This document shows, piece by piece, positions 41,558-49,678 of a stretch of 64,000 nucleotides of DNA (position 1 is its first letter; the number at the start of each line of letters is the position of its first letter). The position numbers were made by a program, and so were the translations under genes. Below the pieces are notes generated by a model. That model saw nothing but the letters and a program-made list of their open reading frames with translations. It was not told the origin of the DNA and made no database searches. The stretch comes from Seohaeicola sp024304985 (GTDB taxonomy: Bacteria > Pseudomonadota > Alphaproteobacteria > Rhodobacterales > Rhodobacteraceae): contig NZ_JARAMP010000010.1 of NCBI RefSeq assembly GCF_028802875.1, positions 91,643 through 155,642 of the forward strand, written 5' to 3'.

Positions 41558-42541
41558 TCAATGGGCCGCCCGCGCGCCCTCGACCCGCAGACGCGGGTCC
41601 AGCACGGCATAGAGCAGATCGACAGTTGTGTTGATGATCACGAAGATCAGGCTGACCAGCACCAGATAGGCGGCCATCACGGGCACATCGCCAAAGCTGA
41701 CGGCCTGAATGAACAGCGCCCCCATGCCCGGCCACTGGAAGACGGTTTCGGTGATGATGGCAAAGGCGATCAGCCCACCCAGTTGCAGCCCGAAGATGGT
41801 GATCACGGGAATCAGCGTGTTCTTCAACGCGTGGTGGAAATGGATGGAGCGGTTGGTCAGGCCCCGCGCCTTGGCGAACTTGATGTAGTCGGTGCGCAGC
41901 ACCTCCATCATCTCGGCACGGACCAGCCGCATGATCAAGGTCAACTGGAAGAGGCAGAGCATCACGGAGGGCAGGATCAGCGCCTTGAGGCCCGAGAGCG
42001 TCAGGAACCCAGTGGACCACCAGCCGACATCGACCACCGTGCCCCGCCCGAAGGAGGGCAGCCAGCCCAGCCAAACCGAGAAGACAAGTATCAGCAGGAT
42101 ACCCGTCACGAACGTCGGCAGCGAGATCCCGACCAGTGACATGAGTTGCAGCGCCTGCGTTGAAAAGCTGTGCGGCCTGAGCGCGGTCAGGATACCCAAG
42201 GGGATGCCCAGCACCAGCGACAGCCCGGCTGCCACAAGCACCAGTTCCGCCGTGGCCGGGAACCGTTCCGCCAGCAGGGTCGAAACCGGCCGCGCGTTGC
42301 GCCATGACAGGCCGAAATCCCCGGTGGCGGCACGGGCGACGAAGCGGCCGTACTGGACGTAAAGCGGCTGATCCAGACCAAGACGTTCGCGCACGGCGTC
42401 ACGTTCCTCGGTCGTGGCCGTCTCGGCCACCATGGAATTGACCGGATCACCCATGAAACGGAACATCATGAAAGCGATCAGCGCGACGGCCAGCATCACG
42501 AAAACCGACTGGATGATCCGGCGGATCAGGAAACCAAGCAT
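41558..42541 (-). CDS. Oligopeptide-type ABC transporter permease (DppB/OppB type)
   Basis: A 327-residue permease with the DppB N-terminal helix and amphipathic segment, then a MetI-type domain. The EAA loop reads MEVLRTDYIKFAKARGLTN and the last helix region LIFVIINTTVDLLYAVLDPRLR is diagnostic of DppB/NikB proteins. Lies after the receptor gene, separated by 57 bp with a strong stem-loop. Confidence 0.9.
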   Translation of the reverse strand: MLGFLIRRIIQSVFVMLAVALIAFMMFRFMGDPVNSMVAETATTEERDAVRERLGLDQPLYVQYGRFVARAATGDFGLSWRNARPVSTLLAERFPATAELVLVAAGLSLVLGIPLGILTALRPHSFSTQALQLMSLVGISLPTFVTGILLILVFSVWLGWLPSFGRGTVVDVGWWSTGFLTLSGLKALILPSVMLCLFQLTLIMRLVRAEMMEVLRTDYIKFAKARGLTNRSIHFHHALKNTLIPVITIFGLQLGGLIAFAIITETVFQWPGMGALFIQAVSFGDVPVMAAYLVLVSLIFVIINTTVDLLYAVLDPRLRVEGARAAH

Positions 42542-42567
42542 TGCGGAACCTCCCTTGAATCATGGCA

Positions 42568-42590
42568 GGCAGGGGGGATCACCCCCTGCC
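42568..42590 (-). promoter_or_regulatory. GC-rich stem-loop after the oligopeptide-type receptor gene
   Basis: Perfect 9-bp arms GGCAGGGGG/CCCCCTGCC (read on the minus strand the complement also pairs) enclose a 5-nt loop in the receptor-permease gap. The position suggests transcript stabilisation or partial termination after the receptor gene. Confidence 0.55.
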
Positions 42591-42598
42591 CGTCCGGA

Positions 42599-44164
42599 TC
42601 ATTTGGTGACGCGCGCATACCACAGGCGCACAAGGTCATCGGCGGCCTGCGGCACCTCGACGGTGTCGCGTGCGGCCCATGACAGCGGCTGCTGGTGCAG
42701 CGGCAGCCATGCGATGTCGTCCTTGGCCAGCATCAGCGCCTCGATCATCATGGCGTTGCGCTTTTCGGGATCGACCTCGGTCGCCACGGCCTTTGTCAGC
42801 TCGTCCACGCGCGGGTTGGAATAGCCCGCAGGGGTGAAGGTGCCGTATTCGCCGCCCGGCGTCGCCAGCATCGCCGACAGGACCGAGAAACCATCCAGCA
42901 TCGGCAGGGTGGCCCAGCCCAGCATGAAGACATCCACCTGACGGTTATCGACCTTCTGGAAATGCATCTGGCGCGGTTCGGTCACGAGACGTGGCTCAAG
43001 CCCGGCCTGCGCCAGCATGGCGGCCATCGCCTGACAGATGCCCTCGTCATTCACATAGCGGTCATTGGGGCAGTTAAGGTTGAAGGCGAAGCCGTTCGGA
43101 TAGCCCGCCTCGGCCAGCAAGGCCTTGGCGCGCTCGGGATCATAGGGCAGGCGCGCGTCCATGGCCTCGGTATAGCCGTTCACCTCGGGCGCGATCAGCG
43201 AGCCGGTGACACGCGACTTGCCGCGCATGATGCGGTCGCGGATCAGGTCCATGTTGATCGCATGATAGAGCGCCTGCCGCACGCGGATGTCTTTCAGCGG
43301 ATTGCCGTCCACATTGCCGTCCACAAGGCTGTCACCCATGTTGATGCCCATCATGATGCTGCGCAGGCCGGGGTTTTGCAGCATCCGCACACCATCCGCC
43401 GCTTCGATCCGGTTGGCATCCTGAAGAGGGGCGGGTTCGATCAGGTCGATCTCGCCCGACAGCAGCGCCGCCACGCGGGTGGCGTCCGATCCGATGGGCG
43501 TGTGTTCGATCCGGGTCAGGTTGTGGACCGGCGTGTCCCACCATGCGTCATTGGCCACCAGCACGTTCAGCGCATCGGGGCGGCGGCTTTCCAGCTTGAA
43601 CGGGCCGGTGCCGTTGGCGTTGTTGGTGGTATATCCTTCTTCGCCCTGACTGGCGTCGATGGGGGCCACGGCGTTGTTCGCTTCAAGCCAGCCCTTGTCC
43701 AGAATGAAGATGTTGGTCAGGTAGTTGTTCAGCAGCGGGGTCGGCCCTTCAAGGATCAGATCGACGGTCAGATCGTCCACGATCTCGACCGCTTTCAGAC
43801 CGGGCAGGTTGCCTCGCAGGGGCGATTTCGGATCGACCGCGCGCATCAGCGACACCTGCACGTCATCCGCGCCGAACGCCTCGCCGCCGTGGAAGGTCAC
43901 GCCTTCGCGCAGGGTGAAACGCACGCGGGTCGGCTCGATCACCTCCCATGAGGTGGCAAGCGCGGGTTCGATCTTCAGATCGGCATCGTAGCGGACCAGC
44001 GGTTCATAAAGGTGATGGGTGAAGATGTTGGTGAAGCTGTCGGTGACAGCATGGGGGTCAAGCCCATAGACGTCGCGCGCCGTGGCAAAGCGCAGGGTTT
44101 CGGCACTGGCCCCGGTAGCGAACAGGGTCGCGGCGGCGGCGGTCATCATGAGGTGGCGAAGCAT
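42599..44164 (-). CDS. ABC transporter substrate-binding protein (DppA/OppA type, SBP_bac_5)
   Basis: A 521-residue periplasmic receptor. The N-terminus MLRHLMMTAAAATLFATGASA is a signal peptide with cleavage near residue 21. The SBP_bac_5 fold is shown by FTLREGVTFHGGEAFGADDV (as TLREGVTFHGG), LEGPTPLLNNYL and RQALYHAINMDLIRD. These receptors take peptides but also opines, nickel or small amines. First gene of the minus-strand importer-catabolic operon, which reads on through permeases, ATPases, flavin reductase-like, racemase-like and two amidohydrolase genes to 34570. Confidence 0.9.
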   Translation of the reverse strand: MLRHLMMTAAAATLFATGASAETLRFATARDVYGLDPHAVTDSFTNIFTHHLYEPLVRYDADLKIEPALATSWEVIEPTRVRFTLREGVTFHGGEAFGADDVQVSLMRAVDPKSPLRGNLPGLKAVEIVDDLTVDLILEGPTPLLNNYLTNIFILDKGWLEANNAVAPIDASQGEEGYTTNNANGTGPFKLESRRPDALNVLVANDAWWDTPVHNLTRIEHTPIGSDATRVAALLSGEIDLIEPAPLQDANRIEAADGVRMLQNPGLRSIMMGINMGDSLVDGNVDGNPLKDIRVRQALYHAINMDLIRDRIMRGKSRVTGSLIAPEVNGYTEAMDARLPYDPERAKALLAEAGYPNGFAFNLNCPNDRYVNDEGICQAMAAMLAQAGLEPRLVTEPRQMHFQKVDNRQVDVFMLGWATLPMLDGFSVLSAMLATPGGEYGTFTPAGYSNPRVDELTKAVATEVDPEKRNAMMIEALMLAKDDIAWLPLHQQPLSWAARDTVEVPQAADDLVRLWYARVTK

Positions 44165-44249
44165 CGCAAGTCTCCCGTTGGTTTATGGCGCTGGCCGCAT
44201 TGCACAGACTGCATGGCCGCGATGCGTATATTGCAAACATACGGACTTC

Positions 44250-44301
44250 AAATTGTCTACAATTTTTTATTCTTGTGCTGACACTATTGTTGACTTAAAT
44301 T
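44250..44301. promoter_or_regulatory. Operator palindrome and promoter between importer operon and GntR gene
   Basis: A perfect 16-bp palindrome AAATTGT-CT-ACAATTT lies at 44250-44265, of the TTGT-N2-ACAA type bound by FadR-subfamily GntR regulators. It is in the 181-bp AT-rich gap between the divergent receptor gene and the gntR gene. For the plus strand TTGTGC (44273-44278) and TAAATT (44296-44301) are 17 nt apart, a plausible promoter for the regulator. The minus-strand promoter is not clear to me. The GntR product is the obvious candidate to bind here. Confidence 0.55.
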
Positions 44302-44345
44302 TAGGCAGACCTGATTTTGCCTTTCAGGACGGGAGGATACCGCGC

Positions 44346-45032
44346 ATGAATCTGGCCGAGACGACGACAGACGCCCCGCATGTCGAGATCTACAACCGCA
44401 TCTGGCTGTCGATTGCCGAGCGCAAGCTGAAGCCCGGCACCCGACTCAAGGAAGAGCAACTGGCCGAGATCTTCTCGGTGAGTCGCGCCCGCGTGCGCCA
44501 AGCCTTGACCGCGCTGGAACATGACGGGCTGGTCACGCTGGTGCCCAATCGCGGTGCCTTCGTCTCGCAGCCTTCGATCGAGGAGGCGCGGGACATCTTC
44601 TTTGCGCGCCGCACCATCGAGACGCAGCTGGTGGCCCGGCTGTGCGAAGTGGTGACACCCGAGGCGATTGCCCGGCTGGAAGCCCATGTCGCGCAGGAAC
44701 GCGAGGCGCGGGCGGCGGGCGACACCAAGGCGACCGTGCGGCTGTCTGGCGCGTTTCACCTGCTGATCGGGGAACTGGCCGGATCGCCCTATCTGTGGGA
44801 TGTGCTGCGGGATCTGCTGTCGCGCACCTCGCTGATCATCGTGATGTATCAGACCCGCAGCCAGACTGATTGCGGCCCTGACGAACATGCCGAGATCGTG
44901 GAAGCTGTGGCAGGCGGCGACACCGCGCGCGCGCGGCATCTGATGAACCACCATATCGACCATCTGGAAGGGCAGCTTGATCTGGAACAGGACACGCAGG
45001 AGCCCAGCGACCTGCGGGATCTGCTGGCATGA
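44346..45032 (+). CDS. GntR family transcriptional regulator (FCD/FadR subfamily)
   Basis: Start at ATG 44346 (MNLAETTT) with GGGAGG 8 nt upstream; the frame is open far upstream but that region is the operator. 228 residues: winged helix-turn-helix at about 12-78 (LKEEQLAEIFSVSRARVRQAL, VTLVPNRGAFV) and an all-helical FCD effector domain (about 85-215) that usually binds a small acid with a metal. Divergent from the oligopeptide-type importer operon and overlapping the amidohydrolase gene by 4 bp, so it probably controls both. Ligand unknown. Confidence 0.9.
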   Translation: MNLAETTTDAPHVEIYNRIWLSIAERKLKPGTRLKEEQLAEIFSVSRARVRQALTALEHDGLVTLVPNRGAFVSQPSIEEARDIFFARRTIETQLVARLCEVVTPEAIARLEAHVAQEREARAAGDTKATVRLSGAFHLLIGELAGSPYLWDVLRDLLSRTSLIIVMYQTRSQTDCGPDEHAEIVEAVAGGDTARARHLMNHHIDHLEGQLDLEQDTQEPSDLRDLLA

Positions 45033-46507
45033 GCGCGCCGCACGACCTGCTGCTGCATTGCGCCACGATCGTCACGGTGGACCCGGATCGCCGGGTGATC
45101 GAGGGCGGATGGATCGCGCTGGACGGCGACCGGATCGCCGCCATCGGCACGGGCACACCGCCCCCCGCGCACCGGGTGATCGACAGGCCCGGCCTGATCG
45201 CCCTGCCCGGCTTGATCGACGCCCATTCCCATGCCGGCCACGGCCTTGTCCGGGCAGCCGGTGACGGCGACGGTGATCTGTGGTTTCAGGTCTGCGCTGA
45301 TATCTATGCCCGCGCGGCGACCCCCGCCTTCTGGCTGGCCGAGCAGCGGTTGGCGCAACTGGAACGGCTGATGGGCGGGGTGACAACGGCTGTGTCGCTT
45401 CTGGGCGGCGGGGCGGATGTCTATCGCACTGATGCGCCCGAAGCGGGGGATGCGCATTGCGCGGCCACGCAGGAGTCCGGGCTGCGGACGATCATGGCGG
45501 TGGGGCCGGGGCGGATGCCCTTTCCGCGCATGTTCGGCCCGGACCAACGGCCCGTGAGCTTTGCCCAGCAGATGGAGGTCTGCGCCGATCTGATCGCGCG
45601 GCACGATGATGTGCTGACCCGGCGCACCGGCGTGGCGCTGATCCTGCCGGTCTACACGCAGGATCACATGCAAGCGCATGGTGACGAGATCCGGGCCATG
45701 TCCACCGCCATGCGCGCGTTGCAGGACCGCACCGGCGTGCTGTTCACGCAGGACGGGCATCGGGAGGGGTCCATCGCCTTGGCGCATGATCTGGGTCTGC
45801 TGTCGCCACGCGCCGCCCTTGGACATAGCGTGGACCTGACGCAAGCGGATGTTGACGCGCTGCGCGAAACTGGCGCCTCCATCATCCACAATCCCAGCGC
45901 CATCATGTCGATCATCGGCCGCTGCCCGGTGCCGGAGCTGCTGGAGGCCGGCGTGACCGTCTGCCTCGGCTCGGACGCGGGCGCGCCGGACCGGGGGTTC
46001 GACATGTTCCGCCATATGGCGCAGGCGATGCACTACCACCGCCGCCACTTCCGCGACCCGGCCGTCCTGCCCGAGGGCAAGACGTTGGAACTATGCACCA
46101 TCAACGCGGCTAGGGCGCTGGGGCTGGAGGATGAGATCGGATCGCTGGAAATCGGCAAGAAGGCGGACATCATCCTGCTGGACGGGCGCAAGCCGCATCT
46201 GTGGCCGCCGGTCATGGCGCTGAACCGGATCACCCATTTCGCCAGCGCCGCCGATGTGGATACGGTCGTGGTCGATGGGAAGGTTCTGATGGAGCAGCGG
46301 ACAATCCCGCATCTGGATATGGACGCCATTCTGACAGCCGCCGCCGACGAGGCGGAACGCGTCTTTGCCGCCACAGGGCATGCGGGATCGCGGGGGGAAG
46401 GACCCGAGATCTGGCGCGGGGCACGTCGTGCCGCGCAACCCTATCGCCCCGCAGGCTCTGCCGAGGCGCAGTCGGGTCGAAATGGGGCGGATATCGAAAA
46501 AGCTTGA
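45029..46507 (+). CDS. Amidohydrolase (ATZ/TRZ, 8-oxoguanine deaminase/chlorohydrolase-like)
   Basis: A 492-residue amidohydrolase with intact metal ligands: His66/His68 in DAHSHAG, a middle His in FTQDGHREG, a later His in LGHSVDL and Asp in LGSDAGAPD. This pattern belongs to deaminases and chlorohydrolases acting on guanine-like or triazine-like rings. It overlaps the GntR gene by 4 bp and is the third amidohydrolase of the locus, now on the opposite strand from the first two, with the importer between. The last 30 residues are polar and may be a variable tail. Substrate unknown. Confidence 0.85.
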   Translation: MSAPHDLLLHCATIVTVDPDRRVIEGGWIALDGDRIAAIGTGTPPPAHRVIDRPGLIALPGLIDAHSHAGHGLVRAAGDGDGDLWFQVCADIYARAATPAFWLAEQRLAQLERLMGGVTTAVSLLGGGADVYRTDAPEAGDAHCAATQESGLRTIMAVGPGRMPFPRMFGPDQRPVSFAQQMEVCADLIARHDDVLTRRTGVALILPVYTQDHMQAHGDEIRAMSTAMRALQDRTGVLFTQDGHREGSIALAHDLGLLSPRAALGHSVDLTQADVDALRETGASIIHNPSAIMSIIGRCPVPELLEAGVTVCLGSDAGAPDRGFDMFRHMAQAMHYHRRHFRDPAVLPEGKTLELCTINAARALGLEDEIGSLEIGKKADIILLDGRKPHLWPPVMALNRITHFASAADVDTVVVDGKVLMEQRTIPHLDMDAILTAAADEAERVFAATGHAGSRGEGPEIWRGARRAAQPYRPAGSAEAQSGRNGADIEKA

Positions 46508-46539
46508 AAAGCGTATCGCTGCATAGCATTGAGTCGCGC

Positions 46540-46902
46540 ATGGTTCGATGTGCCGTCACTTTGTCCCGTCTTGCAGGTATCGCAACGCTGGCCGCGGCGC
46601 TGATCATGATCGGTTTTGGCCATCGCGCCCCGGCGCAGTCCGATGTGGCGGTGCAGGCCTATGTTCTGGCCGGTGGCAGTCTGGCCGAGCTTTGCGCCGA
46701 TCCGCTGGATGACAGCCTGCCGGCCCATATGGACTGTCCTGCCTGTCACCTCGTGGCGACCTGCGCGGGGGGAACCCAACCGGATCTGCTGCGTGACGCT
46801 GATCTGCGGATGCTGTCGCGTGTTGTGGCCCCGCAGGAAAACCGTGCAGCGCGCATGGTTCTTGATCCCGCATTGGGACTGCGCGCGCCCCCTCTGGCCT
46901 GA
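46540..46902 (+). CDS. Small exported Cys-containing protein upstream of MbnP/MbnH (DUF2946-like)
   Basis: Start taken at ATG 46540, 120 residues. The N-terminus has a hydrophobic segment (about 11-30) that could be a signal peptide or anchor, ending APAQS. Cys appear at LAELCADPL, MDCPACHLVATCAGG. Small proteins of this type with a CPACH-like cluster accompany copper genes in Rhodobacteraceae and are often labelled DUF2946; I give that name from resemblance, not from a profile search. It lies 33 bp after the amidohydrolase stop and 63 bp before the MbnP gene, and probably belongs to the copper block. Confidence 0.5.
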   Translation: MVRCAVTLSRLAGIATLAAALIMIGFGHRAPAQSDVAVQAYVLAGGSLAELCADPLDDSLPAHMDCPACHLVATCAGGTQPDLLRDADLRMLSRVVAPQENRAARMVLDPALGLRAPPLA

Positions 46903-46965
46903 TCTCGTTTCTCTGAAAACCTGATCCCTTCCGGGCCATGTGCGCCCATGCCTGAGGACTATCCC

Positions 46966-47184
46966 ATGACACGTTTTGCGTTTGCAGCCGCAGCTGCTTT
47001 TGCGGCGACGCCCGCACTGGCCGATATGGCCGTCTCGATCCCCTTTGCCGCCGAAATCGCGGGCCAGCCTTTTGCCTGCACCCAAACCTATGCCGGTCTT
47101 GGTCGCACCCGAGCAGAGGTTCAGGCTGTTGACTTTCGCCTGTTCGTCGCAAACCCCGCGCTGATGGCAGTCTGCAATCCATGA
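46966..47184 (+). pseudogene. MbnP family copper-binding protein, N-terminal fragment (frameshifted)
   Basis: ATG 46966 has GAGGA 7 nt upstream and encodes 72 residues: a signal peptide (MTRFAFAAAAAFAATPALA) followed by the start of the MbnP domain (VSIPFAAEIAGQPFACTQTY, AVDFRLFVANPAL), then a premature stop at 47182-47184. The rest of the domain continues in another frame at 47181. In that frame the bases just before 47181 read DGSLQS, the normal continuation, so one missing base near 47162 explains the break. As drawn, the exported first Cys is separated from the other five. Confidence 0.75.
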
Positions 47185-47792
47185 CGCTGGACCAGGATGG
47201 CGCTTGGCGGTTGGGTGATCTGGCCTTGCTGGATTTCGAGGATGCCAGCGGGGCCTGCGCCAATGGCAAGGCCGGGATGAACACCACCCTGCGCGGCACG
47301 GTGCCCGAAGGTGAGTATACGGGCCTCAGCTTCACCATCGGCGTGCCATTCGATCAGAACCATATCGACCCGACGCAGGCCCCGGCACCTTTGAACACCA
47401 CAGCGATGTTCTGGAACTGGCAGGGCGGCTACAAGTTCCTGCGGATCGACATGGTGCCCACGGACCGCAAGAACGACGGGCCACGCGGCTGGTTCCTGCA
47501 TCTGGGCTCGACCATGTGCGACGCGGCCTCCAAGACCGAGGCACCCACGGCCTGCAAGAACGGCAACCGGATGGAGATCCGTCTGGACGGGTTCGACATC
47601 GCGCAGGGCACGGTGGTGATCGACCCTGCCCCCGTGGTGGCCGGGGCGGATCTGAGGGCGAATGCCCCTGACACCTCTCCCGGTTGCATGTCCTTTCCGG
47701 GGGATGCCGATTGCATGACCGTGATGGCCGCCCTTGGCTTGGGCTACATGGATGTGCCGGCGGCCACCCAATCGCTTGTCGCCCAGCGATAA
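47181..47792 (+). CDS. MbnP family copper-binding protein, C-terminal part (frameshifted)
   Basis: 203 residues from ATG 47181, overlapping the N-terminal fragment stop by ATGA. It is the body of MbnP, the copper-binding partner of the di-haem MbnH, earlier named metallo-mystery pair four-Cys protein. Cys lie in SGACANG, STMCDAASK, PTACKNG, SPGCMSF and GDADCMT; TTAMFWNWQGGYKFLRID holds the conserved Trp region that MbnH oxidises to kynurenine in the studied pair. Without the signal peptide it would stay in the cytoplasm unless the shift is corrected. Internal ATG start is formal only. Confidence 0.75.
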   Translation: MTLDQDGAWRLGDLALLDFEDASGACANGKAGMNTTLRGTVPEGEYTGLSFTIGVPFDQNHIDPTQAPAPLNTTAMFWNWQGGYKFLRIDMVPTDRKNDGPRGWFLHLGSTMCDAASKTEAPTACKNGNRMEIRLDGFDIAQGTVVIDPAPVVAGADLRANAPDTSPGCMSFPGDADCMTVMAALGLGYMDVPAATQSLVAQR

Positions 47793-47796
47793 GACG

Positions 47797-48924
47797 ATGG
47801 TCCGCGTGATCCTCAAGGCGGTTGCAATGGGTCTGGTCGGGGCGGCAGCCCTGGCCGATCCTGTCGCCGTCGCGCCATTTGCATGGCCGATGCCTGCATG
47901 GATGGTGCCCCCTCATGTGCCTGACGACAACCCGATGTCGGCGGCCAAGGTGGATCTGGGACGGCACCTGTTTCATGATGCCCGCCTGTCGCGCGACAGC
48001 ACTGTGGCCTGCGCGTCGTGCCATGTGCAGGCGCTGGGTTTCGCCGATGGTCGCCCTCGGGGTCTCGGAATCAATGATACCCCCAGCACGCTGAACGTGC
48101 CGGGGCTGGCCAATGTCGGCTATCTGCCGGCGCTGACATGGGCCAACCCGCATATGGACAGTCTGGAGTTTCAGGCGCTTGTCCCACTTTTTGGCGAGAC
48201 CCCCGAAGAAATGGGGGGCGCGGGACAAGAGGTGGCGATCTTTGCCCGGCTGGCTGCCGATCCCTGGTATCGGACAGCCTTTGCCGCCGCTTTTCCCGAC
48301 CGTCCCGCGCCTGACCTTTTCACGATCACGCGGGCGCTGGCCGCCTATCAGCGCAGTTTGATCGCGGTCAATGCGCCCTATGACCGCTACAAATACCGGG
48401 GCGAGGTCGACGCCCTGTCTGCGGCAGCGAAACGCGGCGAACAGTTGTTTTTCGACCATCGGTTCGAATGTTATCACTGTCATTCGGGCATCCACTTTAC
48501 CAATAACCTGCGCACCGCGCGTCAGCCGCAGGGCGAGGTCGGATTCCACAATACCGGCCTTTACGAATCCTATCCGGCCACGGCCCCCGGCCTGATCGAA
48601 CTGACCGGTCGGCCAGAGGATGCGGGACGGTTCCGCACGCCCAGCCTGCGGAATGTTGCGGTGACCGCACCCTATATGCATGACGGGTCGATCCCCGATC
48701 TGCGCGGCGTGATTGCCCATTACGCGGGCGGAGGTCGCGCGCCCGGCCATCCGCAGAAGGACGGGATGATCGTCGGCTTCACACCGACCGAGGCCGAGAT
48801 CGACGACCTGATCGCCTTTCTGGAAAGCCTGACCGATCGGGACTTCCTGACCGATCCGCGCCATGCCGACCCCTGGCCACCCGGTCATCCGGCCGTCGCG
48901 ACACGCAGGATGCCGGCGCCATGA
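47797..48924 (+). CDS. Di-haem cytochrome c peroxidase-like enzyme MbnH
   Basis: Start at ATG 47797 (MVRVILKA), 375 residues with a signal peptide to about residue 20. Two c-type haem sites: CASCH (72-76) and CYHCH (225-229), as in bacterial cytochrome c peroxidases and MauG. GFADGRP, PSTLNVPGLANVGY, and FRTPSLRNVAVTAPYMHDGS are family segments. MbnH forms a bis-Fe(IV) state and modifies a Trp of MbnP for copper binding in the studied example. It begins 4 bp after the mbnP stop. Periplasmic. Confidence 0.87.
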   Translation: MVRVILKAVAMGLVGAAALADPVAVAPFAWPMPAWMVPPHVPDDNPMSAAKVDLGRHLFHDARLSRDSTVACASCHVQALGFADGRPRGLGINDTPSTLNVPGLANVGYLPALTWANPHMDSLEFQALVPLFGETPEEMGGAGQEVAIFARLAADPWYRTAFAAAFPDRPAPDLFTITRALAAYQRSLIAVNAPYDRYKYRGEVDALSAAAKRGEQLFFDHRFECYHCHSGIHFTNNLRTARQPQGEVGFHNTGLYESYPATAPGLIELTGRPEDAGRFRTPSLRNVAVTAPYMHDGSIPDLRGVIAHYAGGGRAPGHPQKDGMIVGFTPTEAEIDDLIAFLESLTDRDFLTDPRHADPWPPGHPAVATRRMPAP

Positions 48925-48997
48925 TATACCTGTCACGACAAAGGGCCGTGTCACATGGTAAAGCCCGCGACCACCACCAGCAATATAGGACACACGC

Positions 48998-49678
48998 ATG
49001 AAAACCCTCTTCGCCATCGCCGTTGCAGCGATGCTTTGGACAACCACCATGGCCGGGGCGCATGGTATTTCGGTCGGGGATCTGGAGCTGATCCATCCCA
49101 ATATCCCCGAGCCTTCGCAAATGGCCAAATCGGCGGCGGGCTATCTTGTGATCTCCAACGAAGGATCGCGGGATGATCGTCTGATCGGGATCGAGACGCC
49201 CATCGCAGCGGTCGCGGAACTGCATATGACCGAACATGGCAGCGACGGTGTGGCCCGCATGATCCGGCAGGACGGGATCGACATTCCGGCAGGCGAAATC
49301 GTCGCGCTGGAGCCCGGCGGATATCACATCATGCTGATGGGGCTGACCACGACCCTGACTGAGGGCGAGGTGCATCCCGTCACGTTCATTTTCGAACATG
49401 CGGGCCGGATCGAAACCGAATTCGTGATCGATCCGCCGGGCGGAGGCGATCACAGCCATCACGACCATTCCGGCGTAATGCCCGATGCAGGCAGCACCAC
49501 CGATACCGCCCGGATCACGGCGCGGCTGGGGCCCTGGATCGCCCGTGCCGATGTGCAGACACTTGGACGCAATGCGAACGCGCGTTTCGATGGTTTTGAC
49601 GGAACACGCTTCATCATAAGCACGGGCACGCAGGAGCATGGGCAAAGCCGCGCCCATGGCACGTCCCATGGCGGATAA
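48998..49678 (+). CDS. Periplasmic copper chaperone PCu(A)C
   Basis: 226 residues with a signal peptide ending near residue 21 (AGA). The copper motif is exact: Met77, ten residues, Met88, twenty-one residues, His110-x-Met112, which matches H(M)X10MX21HXM. A His-rich linker (DHSHHDHSG, about 155-163) follows, then an extra C-terminal domain of 55 residues not in the basic PCu(A)C fold. PCu(A)C delivers Cu(I) to the CuA or CuB sites of cytochrome oxidase. Placed after MbnH it supports a copper acquisition and delivery block. It overlaps the start of the TrmO gene. Confidence 0.87.
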   Translation: MKTLFAIAVAAMLWTTTMAGAHGISVGDLELIHPNIPEPSQMAKSAAGYLVISNEGSRDDRLIGIETPIAAVAELHMTEHGSDGVARMIRQDGIDIPAGEIVALEPGGYHIMLMGLTTTLTEGEVHPVTFIFEHAGRIETEFVIDPPGGGDHSHHDHSGVMPDAGSTTDTARITARLGPWIARADVQTLGRNANARFDGFDGTRFIISTGTQEHGQSRAHGTSHGG

